NCBI GenBank assembly: GCA_900549235.1
Contig: URNT01000006.1
Span: forward strand, 39,167 to 103,166
DNA from: an uncultured Clostridium sp.
GTDB lineage: Bacteria; Bacillota; Clostridia; Lachnospirales; Lachnospiraceae
Reading direction: 5' to 3'
Length of the DNA: 64,000 bases
Part shown: one piece after another, positions 41,527-50,295 of the stretch
Layout of the letters: every line of letters begins with the position of its first letter
How positions within the stretch are numbered: position 1 is the first letter of the stretch
Notes under the pieces: model-generated
Told to the model about the DNA's origin: nothing
The model's database searches: none
Seen by the model: only the letters and a program-made list of their open reading frames with translations
Made by a program: the position numbers and the translations under genes

Positions 41527-42635
41527 AATTCATCCACAACCATCTGTTTTTTTCTTCCAAGGGCTAAAAGTTCCCTGTTTTTCTCATTGATAGTTCCAAA
41601 TTTTTCCAGACTGCAGATGACTTTTCCACATTCTTTCATCAAACTGACCGCCTGGGAAAATGTCTCCTCACCAATAGGCTCAAAAGCCTCCTCTGTCACC
41701 ACCTGAACCGCCAGAGCCTTCGCCACCGGATAATCCAGGTCATTTTTATGGAGCACTCCTGCCGCAAAGGGAATCCCCTTTCTCTGCAGGCTGCGGTATA
41801 CAGGGATTCCGGTTCCATTTCCTCCGATAACAAATACCTCCGGAGGGCCGGATGAAGGCTCCAGCTCCAGAAGTCCAAGCTCTGCCTGGTAGCTCCCCTT
41901 TGTAATGCCGTAAAGCTCTGTAATGGAAGGGGTGGTAAAAATCTCCTCCGGAGTTCCCATCCGCAAAATCTGATCCCCCTTTACGCAGACCACATAATCT
42001 GACAGTCTCTGGGCAAGATCCAGCTCATGGAGGGATAAAAGCACCGCCGTCTGCTTTTCCCGCACCAGCTTTTTTAATATGGACAAAAGCTCCAGCTTGT
42101 GGCGGATGTCCAGAAAGGAGGTTGGCTCGTCCAGGATGATGGCCTCCGGCTCCTGACAGATAGCTCTTGCCAGAAGGATCCTCTGCTTCTGGCCGTCGCT
42201 GAGCTCGGAAAAATCTTTCTCAGCCAGATCGGAGGCCTGAACCAGACAAAGAGCCTGGCGCACCGCTTCCTTATCAGCCGGAGATAAAATTCCCAGAAAA
42301 CCGGTATAGGGATAGCGCCCCATGGCTGCCACCTCCTCACAACTCATAAGCTCCGGGCGGATCTGACCGGTCATTAGGGCGGAAACCCTCCTTGCAAGCT
42401 GCCGGTCTGACAATTCCTTCAAGGACTGACCGCCCACCCAGACCTTCCCTCCCAAAAGCTCCAGCTGACGGATAATTGATTTAAGAATGGTGGATTTCCC
42501 CGCCCCATTTGGTCCGATGAGAGTGACGATCTGCCCCGGCTTTACCTGGAGGCTGATGTCCCGGATCAGAGGAGTATTTCCATAGCCTACGTCCATATGG
42601 TCGGCTGCAATGTATGCTTCGCCGGTAAGACTCAT
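41523..42635 (-). CDS. FecE/BtuD-type ABC ATPase with extra C-terminal domain
   Basis: 370 residues from ATG 42635, which has GGGGGGAGG upstream and overlaps the permease stop. Residues 1-255 are a siderophore/cobalamin-type ABC ATPase: Walker A GPNGAGKST (41-49), signature LSDGQKQR, Walker B IILDEPTSFLD, switch LSLHELDLA. Residues about 268-370 form an added domain (EVFVIGGNGTGIPVYRSLQ, GVLHKNDLDYPVA) that looks like a small Rossmann-type fold with a glycine-rich turn. The domain is not part of classical FecE proteins and its role is unknown. Confidence 0.85.
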   Translation of the reverse strand: MSLTGEAYIAADHMDVGYGNTPLIRDISLQVKPGQIVTLIGPNGAGKSTILKSIIRQLELLGGKVWVGGQSLKELSDRQLARRVSALMTGQIRPELMSCEEVAAMGRYPYTGFLGILSPADKEAVRQALCLVQASDLAEKDFSELSDGQKQRILLARAICQEPEAIILDEPTSFLDIRHKLELLSILKKLVREKQTAVLLSLHELDLAQRLSDYVVCVKGDQILRMGTPEEIFTTPSITELYGITKGSYQAELGLLELEPSSGPPEVFVIGGNGTGIPVYRSLQRKGIPFAAGVLHKNDLDYPVAKALAVQVVTEEAFEPIGEETFSQAVSLMKECGKVICSLEKFGTINEKNRELLALGRKKQMVVDEL

Positions 42636-43651
42636 TTTCCTCCCCCCTTTCTCCGCGCCATAATATAGATCACCACCGGAGCGCCGAATACAGCCGTTAC
42701 CGAGCTGATGCTTACCTCCGAGGGAGCAAAGGCGGTTCTGGCGATAAGGTCGCAGAACAGGCAGAACACCGCTCCGCCTAAAAAACAGCCCGGAAGGACG
42801 ATCACAGGCTTTGCCGTTCCAAAAAGCCATTTGACCAGATGGGGAACGGCGATGCCTACAAAGGAAACAGGTCCCGCAAAGGCGGACACGCAGGCGGACA
42901 GAACGCTGGAAACAAGGATCAGACAGACTCTGAACCGCCTGATATTCACTCCCATGGTGGCGGCGCAGGCTTCTCCCAGCTGATAAGCCCCCATGGGCTT
43001 TGCCAGAAATATCACTGCCCCAAGGGAAAAAAGGATCACAATTCCAATAACTCCCAGATTTTCCCAGGAAATTCCGGAAAAGCTGCCCATAGACCAGTTG
43101 TGCAGGTTTACAATATTGGCGTCATCCGCAAAGGTAACAGCAAGATCAGTCACTGCCGAGCAGATATATCCAATCATCACCCCGCAAACCACCAGCATGG
43201 ACATCTGGCGCACCCGACGTGAGATCAGAAGCACAAAGCCCATGGACACCATGGCCCCCGCAAAGGCCCCAGCAATCATCATCCAGGAGCCAAGGGCCAG
43301 CCCCCGTTCCAGAAACCAGATCATCATAAAAGCCACCACCAGCCGGGAGCCGGAGGAGATCCCCAGCACAAAGGGACTGGCAATGGGATTGGCAAAAAAG
43401 GTCTGCAGCAGAAATCCGGAAACAGACAATGCCCCGCCAAGGACGGCCGCCGCCAGGATCCGTGGCAGACGGATGTCCATCAGGATCCGGATGGCTGTCT
43501 CATCTGCCGGACGGCCTGACAGGATGTCAAGTACCTGGCCAGGGCCGATGGCTACACTGCCGGAATTAACATTCCAGAAAAACAGAAGGAATAAAAGCAG
43601 GACCAAAAATGCCATGGCGGCAGCCCTGCGGATATACATTTTGTGGTTCAT
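42632..43651 (-). CDS. FecCD-family permease (iron-siderophore/haem/cobalamin type)
   Basis: 339 residues, about ten membrane segments. Conserved FecCD/BtuC stretches: LPRILAAAVLGGALSVSGFL, NPIASPFVLGISSGSRLV and VGIAVPHLVKWLFG. It forms the channel for the binding protein next door. RBS AAAGGAG. The ligand cannot be set from the permease alone; the upstream cobalamin riboswitch makes a corrinoid, cobalt complex or tetrapyrrole likely. Confidence 0.9.
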   Translation of the reverse strand: MNHKMYIRRAAAMAFLVLLLFLLFFWNVNSGSVAIGPGQVLDILSGRPADETAIRILMDIRLPRILAAAVLGGALSVSGFLLQTFFANPIASPFVLGISSGSRLVVAFMMIWFLERGLALGSWMMIAGAFAGAMVSMGFVLLISRRVRQMSMLVVCGVMIGYICSAVTDLAVTFADDANIVNLHNWSMGSFSGISWENLGVIGIVILFSLGAVIFLAKPMGAYQLGEACAATMGVNIRRFRVCLILVSSVLSACVSAFAGPVSFVGIAVPHLVKWLFGTAKPVIVLPGCFLGGAVFCLFCDLIARTAFAPSEVSISSVTAVFGAPVVIYIMARRKGGGK

Positions 43652-43670
43652 GTTACGGCTCCTTTTTTCA

Positions 43671-45593
43671 TCACCGCAATGGCTTAAGATAGGTCAGTCC
43701 CTCCGGCTCCTCCTCTGAAAGCACCCGGTGGATATCCAGGATCATTTCCCCCAGTCCCATAGTCTCCTGGAACAGATTTTCCTCCGTACACCATACATTT
43801 TTCTGCTGTACCGCCTTAAAATCCTTCAAAGGGGCCCATTTTTCCAAAAGAGCCTCCATGGAATCCAGCTCTCCGGTGGTGGTGCTATTGTAGATAAGGC
43901 AGTCCGCCTCCTTTGCCGCCTGGTAAAATGCCTCCAGCTGCATATTGGTGGTGGAAAGGGCATTTTCCTCTGCATCAATCTCCCCCAGGATATAGGTTCC
44001 TCCGGCCAATTCAATCATCTTAGCCACATAATCGTCAGGTTTTCTTACATTCACCGTTCCTTTGGAGGTTATATAGAAAAATGCCACTGTCTTTCCCAGA
44101 GGCTCTTTGCCAAGCACCGGCTCCAGGCGCTCCTTTTCCTTCTGGAACATCGCCTCCGCCTCTGCTTCCTTGCCCAGAAGGGCTCCATAAACCTTGATCC
44201 ACTCCATCCGGCCCAGAGGGTGTTTTTCATAGCTGGAGCGCTCCACAAGCACCGGGACCCCCACCCGTTCCAGCTGTTCCTTTACCTCTGGCGAATGAAG
44301 GATCATGGTGGATTCGATGGCAAGACGGCAGTTACCTGCCAGAATCTTTTCATAGTCCGGGGCATTGTACTTGCCTGCGTAGGTCATGTTCCCTGCTGCC
44401 ATGGCATCCTTCGCTTCCTTAATATACCAGCCATCCTCCTTCGTACCGGACAGGGTGATCCGGTCCACCCCATCCAGACGGGCAAAAAAATCCATGGCGG
44501 AGGTGGCGGCCAGATACAGGTTTTCTAAGGGAAGCTGAAGGACCGTAAGGTCTGTATCAGAAGGAAGTTCCCCCTCCCATCCCTCCGGCACCAGAAGAAA
44601 GCGGCCGCTGTCATTGATGGTCAGAAGGGTACAGCCATTTTCCAGATGTTCAATGGAAAACTGGTCGGCGTAGGAAAGCTCCACCAGCTGGGCAGACTCC
44701 GCTTTTTTTATGGTGGAGGAATCCAGATACAGCTGATACTGGATCTCGTGGGGCTGGCTCATGGCAATGGTATCCGCAGTCACCGGAAATTCTGCGTCAA
44801 ACAGCTCCACCGGAATCTCAAAGGCAGAATTTCCCTCTGTGGAAAGCGGCTCATATTTTTCCTCCCCCACCTTCATATAATCATAGTTGGAACTGTTCCA
44901 TTCCAGGGTGAGAAATGCCTTTCCCTCCCGGATCCGAAGATCCGCCGGAGACTGGATGGAAGCTCTGCCGGAGCCCCCTTGGATCCTGGCTTCTACGGTA
45001 TACTGCCCATCCTCTAAGCCCAGCTCCTCCAAATTCTTCCCGGCAAAATCCGTTCTGCTTTCCCCGGAAATGGAATCGGAACGGAATACAAGAGTTCTCT
45101 CATACCAGGTTTCCTTGCGCTTACTGAAAGCACTGCAGAAAATCGGCTGATCCAGGGCCTCCACCGGCACCTCAAAGGAGTGGGTTCCGTCCGGATTCTC
45201 TATATAAGGAATACAGTCCTCATCCGAGGCCTTCTCCGCCTCCATCACCCGGCCCATATACAGCTTGAGATACCCAGTTCCCCCCATGGTCATACGGGCG
45301 GTCATAGACTGGTCGGTCACTGTCAGTACGCAGTCGGTAATGCGGAACATACTGGAGCTGGAATCTACCTGAATGTGGTAGGTGCCCGGAAGGATGTGAG
45401 GGGCGTCTTCTGCCGCCGCCTGAGTCTTGCCGCTCCCTGTGCCCGCCGCCTCGTCCCCTGCAGTAGCGGCTTCCGTCTCCATCTGAGATTCTGACTTGGT
45501 TCTGGCCTCCTGTCCTTTACATCCCCCCGCCATAAGCACCAGCCCTGCCGCTGCGGCAAGGAGGGCGATTTTTATCTGTTTTATCATATTCAT
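43671..45593 (-). CDS. Binding lipoprotein with two N-terminal beta modules and a Fe/B12-type receptor domain
   Basis: 640 residues, about twice the size of a usual FecB/BtuF protein. Signal peptide and lipobox LMAGGC (Cys25), then an acidic linker (30-65). Residues 66-185 and 198-300 are two beta-rich modules; the second contains YTVEARIQGGSGRAS and LTLEWNSSNYDYMKV, a pattern I associate with NEAT-like haem-binding or iron-transport-associated modules. Residues about 310-640 are a type III periplasmic-binding domain (NAPDYEKILAGNCRLAIEST, ERVGVPVLVERSSYEKHP). Suggests a surface receptor that hands ligand to the FecCD permease. Confidence 0.78.
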   Translation of the reverse strand: MNMIKQIKIALLAAAAGLVLMAGGCKGQEARTKSESQMETEAATAGDEAAGTGSGKTQAAAEDAPHILPGTYHIQVDSSSSMFRITDCVLTVTDQSMTARMTMGGTGYLKLYMGRVMEAEKASDEDCIPYIENPDGTHSFEVPVEALDQPIFCSAFSKRKETWYERTLVFRSDSISGESRTDFAGKNLEELGLEDGQYTVEARIQGGSGRASIQSPADLRIREGKAFLTLEWNSSNYDYMKVGEEKYEPLSTEGNSAFEIPVELFDAEFPVTADTIAMSQPHEIQYQLYLDSSTIKKAESAQLVELSYADQFSIEHLENGCTLLTINDSGRFLLVPEGWEGELPSDTDLTVLQLPLENLYLAATSAMDFFARLDGVDRITLSGTKEDGWYIKEAKDAMAAGNMTYAGKYNAPDYEKILAGNCRLAIESTMILHSPEVKEQLERVGVPVLVERSSYEKHPLGRMEWIKVYGALLGKEAEAEAMFQKEKERLEPVLGKEPLGKTVAFFYITSKGTVNVRKPDDYVAKMIELAGGTYILGEIDAEENALSTTNMQLEAFYQAAKEADCLIYNSTTTGELDSMEALLEKWAPLKDFKAVQQKNVWCTEENLFQETMGLGEMILDIHRVLSEEEPEGLTYLKPLR

Positions 45594-45617
45594 TTTCCTC
45601 TGTCTCTATCTGTCCTT

Positions 45618-45651
45618 AAAAGGGCGGCCTGTGTCGCACCCGGCCGCCCTT
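45618..45651. terminator. Hairpin terminator/attenuator between the chelatase and receptor genes
   Basis: AAAAGGGCGGCC (45618-45629) and GGCCGCCCTT (45642-45651); read on the minus strand the stem ends in TTTT. Inside an operon, so a partial terminator that lowers expression of the downstream genes. Confidence 0.65.
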
Positions 45652-45662
45652 CTCTTTTTACC

Positions 45663-46712
45663 TTATTTTTCCAGACTCTCTGCCGCTGCTTTCGCGTGCT
45701 CCGCAAACAGCTCCTGAATGGCCTCGATCTCTCCCAGTCCCTTCAGAACGCAGGTCACTTCATAGCCCTCTGCCTCAAAGGCCTTCTTCCAGGAACCGTC
45801 CTCATCCCCGGCCATATCATTGTTGGCGTGATCTCCCGCAACCACCATAAGGGGCTGAAGGACAACCTTTTTGTAGTTTCCTTCCTTTACAGCTGCCAGC
45901 ACATCCTCAAGGGCAGGTTCCGCCTCTACTGTACCTACAAAATAATTCTCATGGCCTGCCGCTGTCAGCAGCTCCTGAAGCTTTGCGTAAACCTGATTGG
46001 ACTCTGCCTCAGTGCCATGGCCCATAAAGCAGATGGCGGTCTCCCCGTCATCGTACTCTGCCGTATCTTCTGTAATGGCCTGGATCACAGCCTGGAAATC
46101 CTCATCGCTGGTAAGAAGGGGTTCTCCCACTGCCACCTGCTCAAAGGCGTCTGAAAACTCGCCCACTTCATTTACCAGATCCGTATATTCCAGTCCATTC
46201 ATCAGATGCGTAGGCTGGATCACCAGGGTCTTTACCCCGTTATCTGCCGCCCGGTTTAAAGCTTCTTCCACATTATCAATGGCAACGCCGTCTCTGGATT
46301 TTACATGGTCAATAATGATCTGGCTGGTAAAACCGCGTCTTACCCCAAAATCTGGAAATTCCTGTTCCATCCGATCCTCGATGGCCCCGATGGTCAGGCG
46401 GCGGCTGTCATTAAAGCTGGTTCCGAAGCTTACCACTAAAAGCTCCTTTTCTCCGATGTCGTCCTGATTTCTTGGATTGTCCAATGATGCGTCTCCTGTG
46501 TTGTAATTTTCTTCCTCTGCCTCCGCTTCTGCTTCACTGGCAGGCTCTGTCTGGACCTCTGCCGCTTCTTTCGTCTCCTCCTGTGATGCAGGAGCCGCTG
46601 TAGTCTCCGTTTCAGCCGGCGCCGCTGCCTCATTGGACTGACCGCAGCCTGAGACCATCACAGCCGCTGTTGCTGCTGCCGCAAGCAGAAATGCCTTTCT
46701 TTTCAGTTTCAT
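45663..46712 (-). CDS. Exported CbiK-like sirohydrochlorin cobaltochelatase lipoprotein
   Basis: 349 residues from ATG 46712 (RBS AAGGAGG); an upstream ATG lacks a ribosome site. Signal peptide with lipobox VSGC (Cys23), an acidic linker of about 60 residues, then a CbiK domain (about 90-345): VVSFGTSFNDSRRLTIGAIE, QPTHLMNG, the metal-ligand candidates His232 (FMGHGT), Glu263/265 (VEAEP) and His295 (AGDHANNDM). Cytoplasmic CbiK inserts cobalt in sirohydrochlorin for anaerobic B12 synthesis; exported versions have been linked to haem or metal handling. First gene after a cobalamin riboswitch. Confidence 0.85.
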   Translation of the reverse strand: MKLKRKAFLLAAAATAAVMVSGCGQSNEAAAPAETETTAAPASQEETKEAAEVQTEPASEAEAEAEEENYNTGDASLDNPRNQDDIGEKELLVVSFGTSFNDSRRLTIGAIEDRMEQEFPDFGVRRGFTSQIIIDHVKSRDGVAIDNVEEALNRAADNGVKTLVIQPTHLMNGLEYTDLVNEVGEFSDAFEQVAVGEPLLTSDEDFQAVIQAITEDTAEYDDGETAICFMGHGTEAESNQVYAKLQELLTAAGHENYFVGTVEAEPALEDVLAAVKEGNYKKVVLQPLMVVAGDHANNDMAGDEDGSWKKAFEAEGYEVTCVLKGLGEIEAIQELFAEHAKAAAESLEK

Positions 46713-46772
46713 GTTCTGTTCCTCCTTGATTTTGATTGTATCGATCCTTCGGAGGTACAAAAATGCATCTTC

Positions 46773-47045
46773 CCAGGAAACCCGCTGTAAAACGGGCCGG
46801 TACGGCCAAAAACTCGTGGCCTGGAAGTATGCTCCTGTACCAGCAGACGGCAGGTTTCCTGGCTTGCAGATCCTTATCTTAGACCACCTTCCCGGTTTTT
46901 AAACCAGTGGCTGTCATCTCTGACATGGCCCTTAACTCCCTGCTTACAGTGACGAGCTCGCACAGGATTCTCACCTGTTTCCCTTTTACCTGCGGACGGC
47001 TTCAAAGCCCCGTCAGCACCGGCTGCCCTTCTTTCGATATGGCTT
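46773..47045 (-). promoter_or_regulatory. Cobalamin riboswitch
   Basis: Minus strand: the aptamer contains AAAAGGGAAACAGGTGAGAA and TCCTGTGC, TCACTGTAA, the GCCACTGG segment, GGGAAGGTGG, and the B12 box AAGCCAGGAAACCTGCC (complement of 46850-46864). The order and spacing are those of the adenosylcobalamin-type class. The 13-base stretch of the B12 box (46850-46862) can also pair with 46773-46785, a possible expression switch. It precedes the CbiK-like gene and so should repress the operon when B12 is plentiful. Confidence 0.92.
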
Positions 47046-47080
47046 TATCCTACCATTTAACAGTAGAAAATGCAATCAAT

Positions 47081-47704
47081 TTATGATTTTCCAAAAATCC
47101 CCGGTATATCCCAGCGTTTCCTTCCTGCCTCCGCCTGAAATACCAGGGCCCTGGAAGGATCTCCGCTCCGGTCCATAAAGGCCGGAAATAAAAATCCGCA
47201 CACCGGCTCCCCCGGCTCATACTCTCCCTTTAGGGGACAGACGGCGCAGATCATATACTCATACACCTCCTCCGACTCCCACAGACGCTCCTTGTCCGAG
47301 GCCTTAAGAGGCACATCATACCGGCCGAAGAACACAAACACTCCATACTCATATGGAGCCTGAAACCGCTCCATCACCACATCATAAAAGGTATCAAGGA
47401 GGGCGTCATTTTTCAGCCCGCACTCATTCAGCCCCATAAGAAGCTGCCACATACTTCCCGGCCTTCTGTCCTCCGGCGAAAATAGATACTCCTTAAGCTG
47501 TACATTGGTCTCCCCAAAGGGAATGGCCTTTGCCACCTTCAGCTTCTCCGTCCGCTCCGCCGCGGACAATTTCAGGAAATTCGTATTAAAGCTCCCCTCA
47601 AAATCCCCATCCCGGTCCACATAGCAGCCGGCAATCCTGGCAATGGAATTTCGCGAAAGAGTCATCCGCCTTGTTAATTCCAGCATATCTTCTCGATTGA
47701 TCAT
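47081..47704 (-). CDS. Conserved hypothetical protein, DUF4317-like
   Basis: 207 residues, soluble. The opening INREDMLELTRRMTLSRNSI with IARIAGCYVDRDGD resembles DUF4317, a clostridial family of unknown function whose members are usually nearly twice as long; this one would be the shorter N-terminal form. A middle stretch (YEYGVFVFFGRYDVPLKASD) and a cysteine near CAVCPLKGEYEPGEPVCGF are notable. Lies after a terminator and before the riboswitch, on the same strand. Function unknown. Confidence 0.6.
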   Translation of the reverse strand: MINREDMLELTRRMTLSRNSIARIAGCYVDRDGDFEGSFNTNFLKLSAAERTEKLKVAKAIPFGETNVQLKEYLFSPEDRRPGSMWQLLMGLNECGLKNDALLDTFYDVVMERFQAPYEYGVFVFFGRYDVPLKASDKERLWESEEVYEYMICAVCPLKGEYEPGEPVCGFLFPAFMDRSGDPSRALVFQAEAGRKRWDIPGIFGKS

Positions 47705-47728
47705 ACCTGTGGTATCCTTTCTATGTAA

Positions 47729-47763
47729 AAAATGGTAACAGCCGAAAGGGCCGTTACCATTTT
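47729..47763. terminator. Terminator after glycerate kinase
   Basis: AAAATGGTAAC (47729-47739) pairs with GTTACCATTTT (47753-47763), T-rich on both sides. On the minus strand it ends the glycerate kinase transcript. Confidence 0.8.
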
Positions 47764-47795
47764 ACTTCATTTTGTATGCAATTACAAGAAAGCGG

Positions 47796-48935
47796 TTATT
47801 TTAACCCCATCCCCACCTTCAGCATCCGGAAGGTCCGCACCGCAGCGCCGGCATACAGCTCCTCCGCCCGCTCCAGGGCCTCGCCGATCTCCATGGCGCC
47901 GTTGATGGTTGTCATAATAGTGTCGATCCCGTAGTCAAAAATGGTCTCTGCCTTGTCTCCCATGCCTCCTACGATAGCCACTGCCGGGATTCCCTTTGCC
48001 CTGCATCTGGCTCCGATGCCGCTTGGCACCTTGCCGAAGGCAGACTGCCAGTCCATCCGGCCCTCGCCGGTGACCACCAGGCTTACGCCCTCCAGCTTTT
48101 CATCAAAATGCACCAGGTCAAGGACAGTATCAATGCCGGACTTCATTTTTGCCTTTAAGAATACACAGAAGGCGGCTCCCAGCCCCCCTGCGGCACCTGA
48201 GCCGGGGATCTGATCCGGGTCTGTTCCCAGCTTTTCCTTTAAAAGGGCGGCATAACCCTTCATGCCTGCCTCTAACTGATCCAGAATCTCCGGTGTTCCT
48301 CCCTTCTGTGGCCCAAAGGTATAGGTGGCGCCGTCCGGGCCGGTAAGGGGATTGTTTACATCGCACATAACCGTAAAGCTGGCTTCCTTCACCGCCGGAT
48401 GAAGGCCGGAGCAGTCAATATCCGCTACCCGCAGGAGGTCCTCCCCTCTTCCTTCCAGTTCCCGTCCCTCATGGTCCAGAAAACGCACACCCAGAGCCCT
48501 CATGGCTCCCATTCCCCCGTCATTGGTAGCGGAGCCGCCGATGGCGATAGAAATGTTCCGATAGCCCTGTTCCAGAGCATCCCGGATCAGCTGGCCTGTG
48601 CCGAAGCTTGTGGTAACCATGGGATTCCGCTTCTCAGGCGGCACCATGGGAAGGCCCGAAGCCGCAGCCATCTCAATAATGGCGCTGTCTCCCTCAAACA
48701 CTCCGTAAAAGGATTCCCGCTCCTCCATCAGCGGCCCCCGGACGGTTACGTTCCGAAGCTCTCCCTTCAATGCCCGGATCACCGCGTCAATAGTGCCCTC
48801 GCCTCCGTCTGCCACCGGCACCCCCTCTGTCTCGCAGCCGGGAAATACTGACTCTGCCGCCTCCTTAAGAAGCTCTGTAATCCGCTCTGATGATAAGGTT
48901 CCCTTAAATGAATCTGACGCAAATAAAAATTTCAT
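47796..48935 (-). CDS. Glycerate kinase (GarK/GlxK family)
   Basis: 379 residues. Opening MKFLFASDSFKGTLSSERI is the family signature, followed by GVPVADGGEGTIDAVI, AIGGSATNDGGMGAMRALG and the DxN-type VMCDVNNPLTGPDGA. The enzyme phosphorylates D-glycerate to 2-phosphoglycerate. It follows a CdaR-type regulator gene on the same strand with its own promoter at 48980-49009; CdaR proteins control glycerate and sugar-diacid genes, so regulation by the neighbour is expected. Confidence 0.93.
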   Translation of the reverse strand: MKFLFASDSFKGTLSSERITELLKEAAESVFPGCETEGVPVADGGEGTIDAVIRALKGELRNVTVRGPLMEERESFYGVFEGDSAIIEMAAASGLPMVPPEKRNPMVTTSFGTGQLIRDALEQGYRNISIAIGGSATNDGGMGAMRALGVRFLDHEGRELEGRGEDLLRVADIDCSGLHPAVKEASFTVMCDVNNPLTGPDGATYTFGPQKGGTPEILDQLEAGMKGYAALLKEKLGTDPDQIPGSGAAGGLGAAFCVFLKAKMKSGIDTVLDLVHFDEKLEGVSLVVTGEGRMDWQSAFGKVPSGIGARCRAKGIPAVAIVGGMGDKAETIFDYGIDTIMTTINGAMEIGEALERAEELYAGAAVRTFRMLKVGMGLK

Positions 48936-48979
48936 CCTCTCAGCCTCCTGTATCCCATTCCGTTCTGTTTTATGGCTTT

Positions 48980-49009
48980 ATTGTACCCCTGGATGGCCTC
49001 AGGCGTCAA
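48980..49009 (-). promoter_or_regulatory. Promoter of the glycerate kinase gene
   Basis: Minus strand: TTGACG (49004-49009), 18-bp spacer, TACAAT (48980-48985). Confidence 0.7.
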
Positions 49010-49067
49010 TGTTCTATAGACTACATTTTTACTGTATTTATCAGTCTTAAGAATAACCATTTTTCCT

Positions 49068-50228
49068 TCAGATCCGTTCCAGATCCCGAAAACAGATCAG
49101 AGCCATATAAAAGAGGGCGCTTCGGCTGGGCTTTCTTACATCATGGCCGGTCAGCTCCTCCAGACGGTTCAGCTTATAGGTCAGGGTATTTTTATGGATA
49201 TGCAGGCGGGCGGCGGCTTCCTGTAAGGAGCCCTCTGCCTGGAACCAGACCTCCAAAAGCCCCATCCACTGGCGCAGTTCCCCGGGACCACATTGTTTAA
49301 AAATCTTTTCCAGATATGCAGACTTGATATGATCCGGCAGATCCTCCGTCAGAAGCTCCAGCGTCACCTCATCATAGGTAAGGATCCGTCCGCCGGGCCC
49401 TGCTGCCCTGGCCGAGCGCCAGGCCTTGTTTGCCTGAAGAAAAGCGGAGGGAATGTCCTGGGAGCCGCCATCGATGCCTATGGCCAGCTCTCTCCCGGTC
49501 TGCTCCCTGACTGCCTCCCACACCGCCCTGGCAAAGTCCTCTGTACAGCCCGGCTGCTTCTCTTCCCGGTCCGGGATCAGGAAAATCTGCCGCCCTGCAT
49601 TGGACAGGGTCAGGCAGCCGCTTTCAAGCTCCAGAGCTCTACGGAAGGCCGCGGCTTCCATCTGCTCTAAGGTCTTATGGCCCGGAGTATCCGCTGAAAA
49701 TGTCTCACGGTCTGCAGGGCCTGACACAATAACCCGCCTTGGGCTTCCTATATCTATCCCCAGACTATAGCCCCGCTCCGCCAGGCTTTGAGGCTGCATG
49801 AGGCCATTTCCCAGGATCCAGTCCTCTAAAAACAGAGCCTTCATCCTCCTCCGCAGTCTGGCCTCCTTCTGGTTCAGCTGCTCACGGATCAGGATTTCTA
49901 CCATTTTTTTTACAATCTGACCGTAGCCTGCCACCTCCTCATAAGGGCCCGTGATCCCGATAACCCCGGCGATCCGCCCATCCACTGTAATAGGAAGGTT
50001 CAGCCCCTGGCGGGAGGAGGCGGTGGCATCCTCACGCCTTACATACAGCTCCGGCAGTCCCTCACATATCACCCGCCTGGCCCCCTCGTGAAAGCTGCCG
50101 ATCCGGGCGGCGTCCATACTGGCGATCACCCGTCCGCTGCGGTCCATCAGGTTAATATTCTGATGTACCAGGCTTCCCACCTCCTCTACAATGGCTTGGG
50201 CGCTGGCAGCTGAAAGTTCAAATTCCAT
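49068..50228 (-). CDS. CdaR-family sugar-diacid/glycerate regulator
   Basis: 386 residues from ATG 50228 with GGGGGAG upstream. N-terminal sugar-diacid recognition domain (MEFELSAASAQAIVEEVGSL, GVIGITGPYEEVAGYGQI), a middle GAF/ACT-like region, and a C-terminal PucR-type HTH (LQEAAARLHIHKNTLTYKLN RLEELTG). The family activates genes for glucarate, galactarate or glycerate use; here the target is most likely the glycerate kinase gene next door. Confidence 0.88.
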   Translation of the reverse strand: MEFELSAASAQAIVEEVGSLVHQNINLMDRSGRVIASMDAARIGSFHEGARRVICEGLPELYVRREDATASSRQGLNLPITVDGRIAGVIGITGPYEEVAGYGQIVKKMVEILIREQLNQKEARLRRRMKALFLEDWILGNGLMQPQSLAERGYSLGIDIGSPRRVIVSGPADRETFSADTPGHKTLEQMEAAAFRRALELESGCLTLSNAGRQIFLIPDREEKQPGCTEDFARAVWEAVREQTGRELAIGIDGGSQDIPSAFLQANKAWRSARAAGPGGRILTYDEVTLELLTEDLPDHIKSAYLEKIFKQCGPGELRQWMGLLEVWFQAEGSLQEAAARLHIHKNTLTYKLNRLEELTGHDVRKPSRSALFYMALICFRDLERI

Positions 50229-50295
50229 CGGTTCTCCCCCTTTATAAAAGGGCCGCTCCCCCATCTCTGGCAGGAGCAGCCCTGGCTGCTGATAT

